NCBI GenBank assembly: GCA_017506845.1
Contig: JAFVMP010000124.1
Location: forward strand, 1 to 8,200
Source of the DNA: Campylobacter sp.
Lineage (GTDB): Bacteria > Campylobacterota > Campylobacteria > Campylobacterales > Campylobacteraceae
Length of the DNA: 8,200 nt
Reading direction: 5' to 3'
The position numbers and the translations under genes are program-made. Under the pieces are notes generated by a model that was given only the letters and a program-made list of their open reading frames with translations, ran no database searches and was not told where the DNA came from. Shown piece by piece: positions 6,836-8,200 of the stretch (positions are counted from its first letter, which is position 1; each line of letters starts with the position of its first letter).

Positions 6836-8134
6836 ATGGTTGAGATTTTAAGTGGAGTGATTGCAGTAATTGCTAGCGCAAGCTTTTGGTTAGGATTTAT
6901 GCTATTTAAAAAGAGCGGTCAATTAAGTGCTTTAGGTCAAAGATTTAGTGATTTAAATGCAAATTTAAATATAAAAGAACAAGAGCTAAATAGCGCAAAA
7001 GATGAAAATAAAGAGCTTCAAGAGAAAAATATACAAAATATACAAAAGATTACAGAATTAACAACAAAATTAGAAAATGCAAATGAGACAAATGCTCAAC
7101 TAAAGGCTCGTCAAGATGAGTTAGATAGTAAAACTAGGGAGTATTTTGATCTAAAAACTAAACAGATGAGCGAGAATTTGCTAAATTTAAGTAGCAAAGA
7201 GATGACTGAGAGTTCAGCTAAGATTTTAGAGAGTTTAATCACTCCTTTAAAAGATGAGATAAGCAAATATCAAAAGTCAAATATAGAGATAAATAGCGCC
7301 TTCAAAGTAAATTTTGAAAATTTAAAAAGTGAAACAAAAGGGGTGATGACACAAGCGCAAAATTTAGCCGATGCATTAAAGAGTAATAAAAAACTACTTG
7401 GTAACTGGGGAGAAATTCAGCTTGATAGTGTATTGCAAAGTAGTGGGTTGATTTTGGGTCAAAACTATGATAGGCAAGTAGCTTGCAAAGATGAAAATGG
7501 AAATCAAAAATATCTAGATGTGGTAGTTAAATTTGATGAAAGCAAGCATGCGATAATAGACGCTAAATGCTCATTGGTTAATTATAATGAATACCATAAT
7601 GCTACAGATGATAGCACCAAGGAGGCTTATGCTAAAGCATTAGCAAAGGATATAAAAAATCATATTGATAATTTAAGTTCTAAAAATTACACACTTTTAG
7701 ATAGTAAAAATTATGAGTATGTATTTATGTTTATTCCTAATGATAATATGCTGTTTGTAGGACTTGGTGCTGATAGTAGCTTATATGAATATGCCTATGA
7801 AAAAGGTGTATTTATAACTACTCCACTTACACTTCTTATGGCGCTAAAAACTGTCTATATATGTTGGCGAAATTTAAAAAGCGATGAAAATGCAATGAAA
7901 ATCTTTGCCGAAGCTGGAAAAATATATGATAAATTTGATGTATTTATTAAAAATTATGAGAGATTAGAAAATCAAATAATTGCTATGAGTAAGGTTATTG
8001 AAGATGGTAAAATTACGCTTTATCAAGGGCGTGGAAATTTAATAAGCAAATTTGAAATGCTCAAAAAGCTTGGGGCAAAAACTTCAAAAACCTTGCCATA
8101 TACTCAAAGCTACGATGAGATAGATACGCAGTGA
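6836..8134 (+). CDS. rmuC: RmuC family DNA recombination protein
   Basis: RmuC proteins limit DNA inversion and rearrangement at inverted repeats (shown genetically in E. coli) and carry a predicted restriction-type nuclease fold. The 432-residue product has an N-terminal membrane anchor (about 4-24), a long charged coiled coil (about 28-115, with a further helical stretch to about 185) and the RmuC domain (about 186-395). Core features are GNWGEIQLDSVL (189-200), with E193, then YLDVVVKF (226-233), with D228, and IDAKCSL (241-247), with D242 and K244, which together fit a PD-(D/E)XK site; MFIPND (298-303) and the TPLTLLMALKTV helix (329-340) are also typical. The start at 6836 is set by GGAGG; 6824 would add four residues. 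No promoter of its own is clear. Its stop overlaps the asparaginase start by four bases (GTGA), so the two are probably co-translated. Confidence 0.93.
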   Translation: MVEILSGVIAVIASASFWLGFMLFKKSGQLSALGQRFSDLNANLNIKEQELNSAKDENKELQEKNIQNIQKITELTTKLENANETNAQLKARQDELDSKTREYFDLKTKQMSENLLNLSSKEMTESSAKILESLITPLKDEISKYQKSNIEINSAFKVNFENLKSETKGVMTQAQNLADALKSNKKLLGNWGEIQLDSVLQSSGLILGQNYDRQVACKDENGNQKYLDVVVKFDESKHAIIDAKCSLVNYNEYHNATDDSTKEAYAKALAKDIKNHIDNLSSKNYTLLDSKNYEYVFMFIPNDNMLFVGLGADSSLYEYAYEKGVFITTPLTLLMALKTVYICWRNLKSDENAMKIFAEAGKIYDKFDVFIKNYERLENQIIAMSKVIEDGKITLYQGRGNLISKFEMLKKLGAKTSKTLPYTQSYDEIDTQ

Positions 8135-8200
8135 AAAAGATAGCAATCTTAGCTACTGGTGGAACAATTGCTGGTGCTAGTACTGGGCCGATAAATTCAG
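8131..8200 (+). CDS. ansA: L-asparaginase, N-terminal part (cut by window end)
   Basis: Only 23 codons are present. They read MKKIAILATGGTIAGASTGP and onward, which contains the asparaginase/glutaminase family 1 signature ATGGTIAG (8-15) with the catalytic threonine T12. Family members hydrolyse asparagine to aspartate and ammonia, and in Campylobacter can feed amino-acid catabolism. The start is GTG at 8131, overlapping the rmuC stop (GTGA). An in-frame TGA at 8116-8118 blocks any extension beyond a few codons, so no signal peptide can precede this sequence and the enzyme should be cytoplasmic. The usual type I/type II split cannot be settled from this fragment. Translation probably depends on ribosomes finishing rmuC, as the upstream Shine-Dalgarno is weak. 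Confidence 0.88.
   Translation, partial: MKKIAILATGGTIAGASTGPINS

Overview
The window is ordinary chromosomal DNA of an AT-rich epsilonproteobacterium, most probably a Campylobacter outside the C. jejuni/C. coli group. Pointers are the strong A/T bias, codons rich in AAA, TTA and ATT, the frequent word TAAATTT, sigma70-type -10 boxes with poor or absent -35 boxes, and an alaS-maf-pbpA gene block like the one I recall from C. jejuni (Cj0506-Cj0508). Species assignment is inference. I see no tRNA, rRNA, CRISPR, insertion sequence or prophage gene, and no gene-free stretch over about 160 bases.

Layout. Bases 1-413 hold rplS (ribosomal protein L19) and its strong intrinsic terminator. Bases 454-792 hold a small single-domain cupin on the plus strand. 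A convergent 121-base gap follows, with a long stem-loop at 872-910. From 6421 down to 914 runs a tight minus-strand operon: alaS (alanyl-tRNA synthetase), a four-helix membrane protein of unknown role, maf (nucleotide pyrophosphatase family) and pbpA (class A penicillin-binding protein). All three junctions are 4-base stop/start overlaps (TTGA, ATGA, ATGA), so translation is probably coupled. The operon promoter lies at about 6452-6460 and its probable terminator is the 872-910 stem-loop.

Bases 6422-6580 form a divergent promoter region between alaS and a small plus-strand gene, and hold three tandem copies of a 9-bp AT repeat. The small gene encodes a stand-alone PhnA (YjdM) C-terminal domain of 69 residues. 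A hairpin at 6796-6823 separates it from rmuC, a membrane-anchored coiled-coil protein with a PD-(D/E)XK-like nuclease core. The rmuC stop overlaps a GTG start for an L-asparaginase (ansA type), of which only the first 23 codons are in the window.

Functionally, the minus-strand operon joins translation (alaS) with cell-wall synthesis and possible division or nucleotide control (pbpA, maf). The plus-strand genes are translation (rplS), DNA maintenance (rmuC) and amino-acid catabolism (ansA), with two small proteins of unclear role. I found no convincing new multi-gene system. The points most worth a second look are the extra membrane gene inside the alaS-maf-pbpA block, the PhnA domain without its zinc ribbon, the asparaginase start that rules out an export signal, and the tandem repeat at the alaS promoter.
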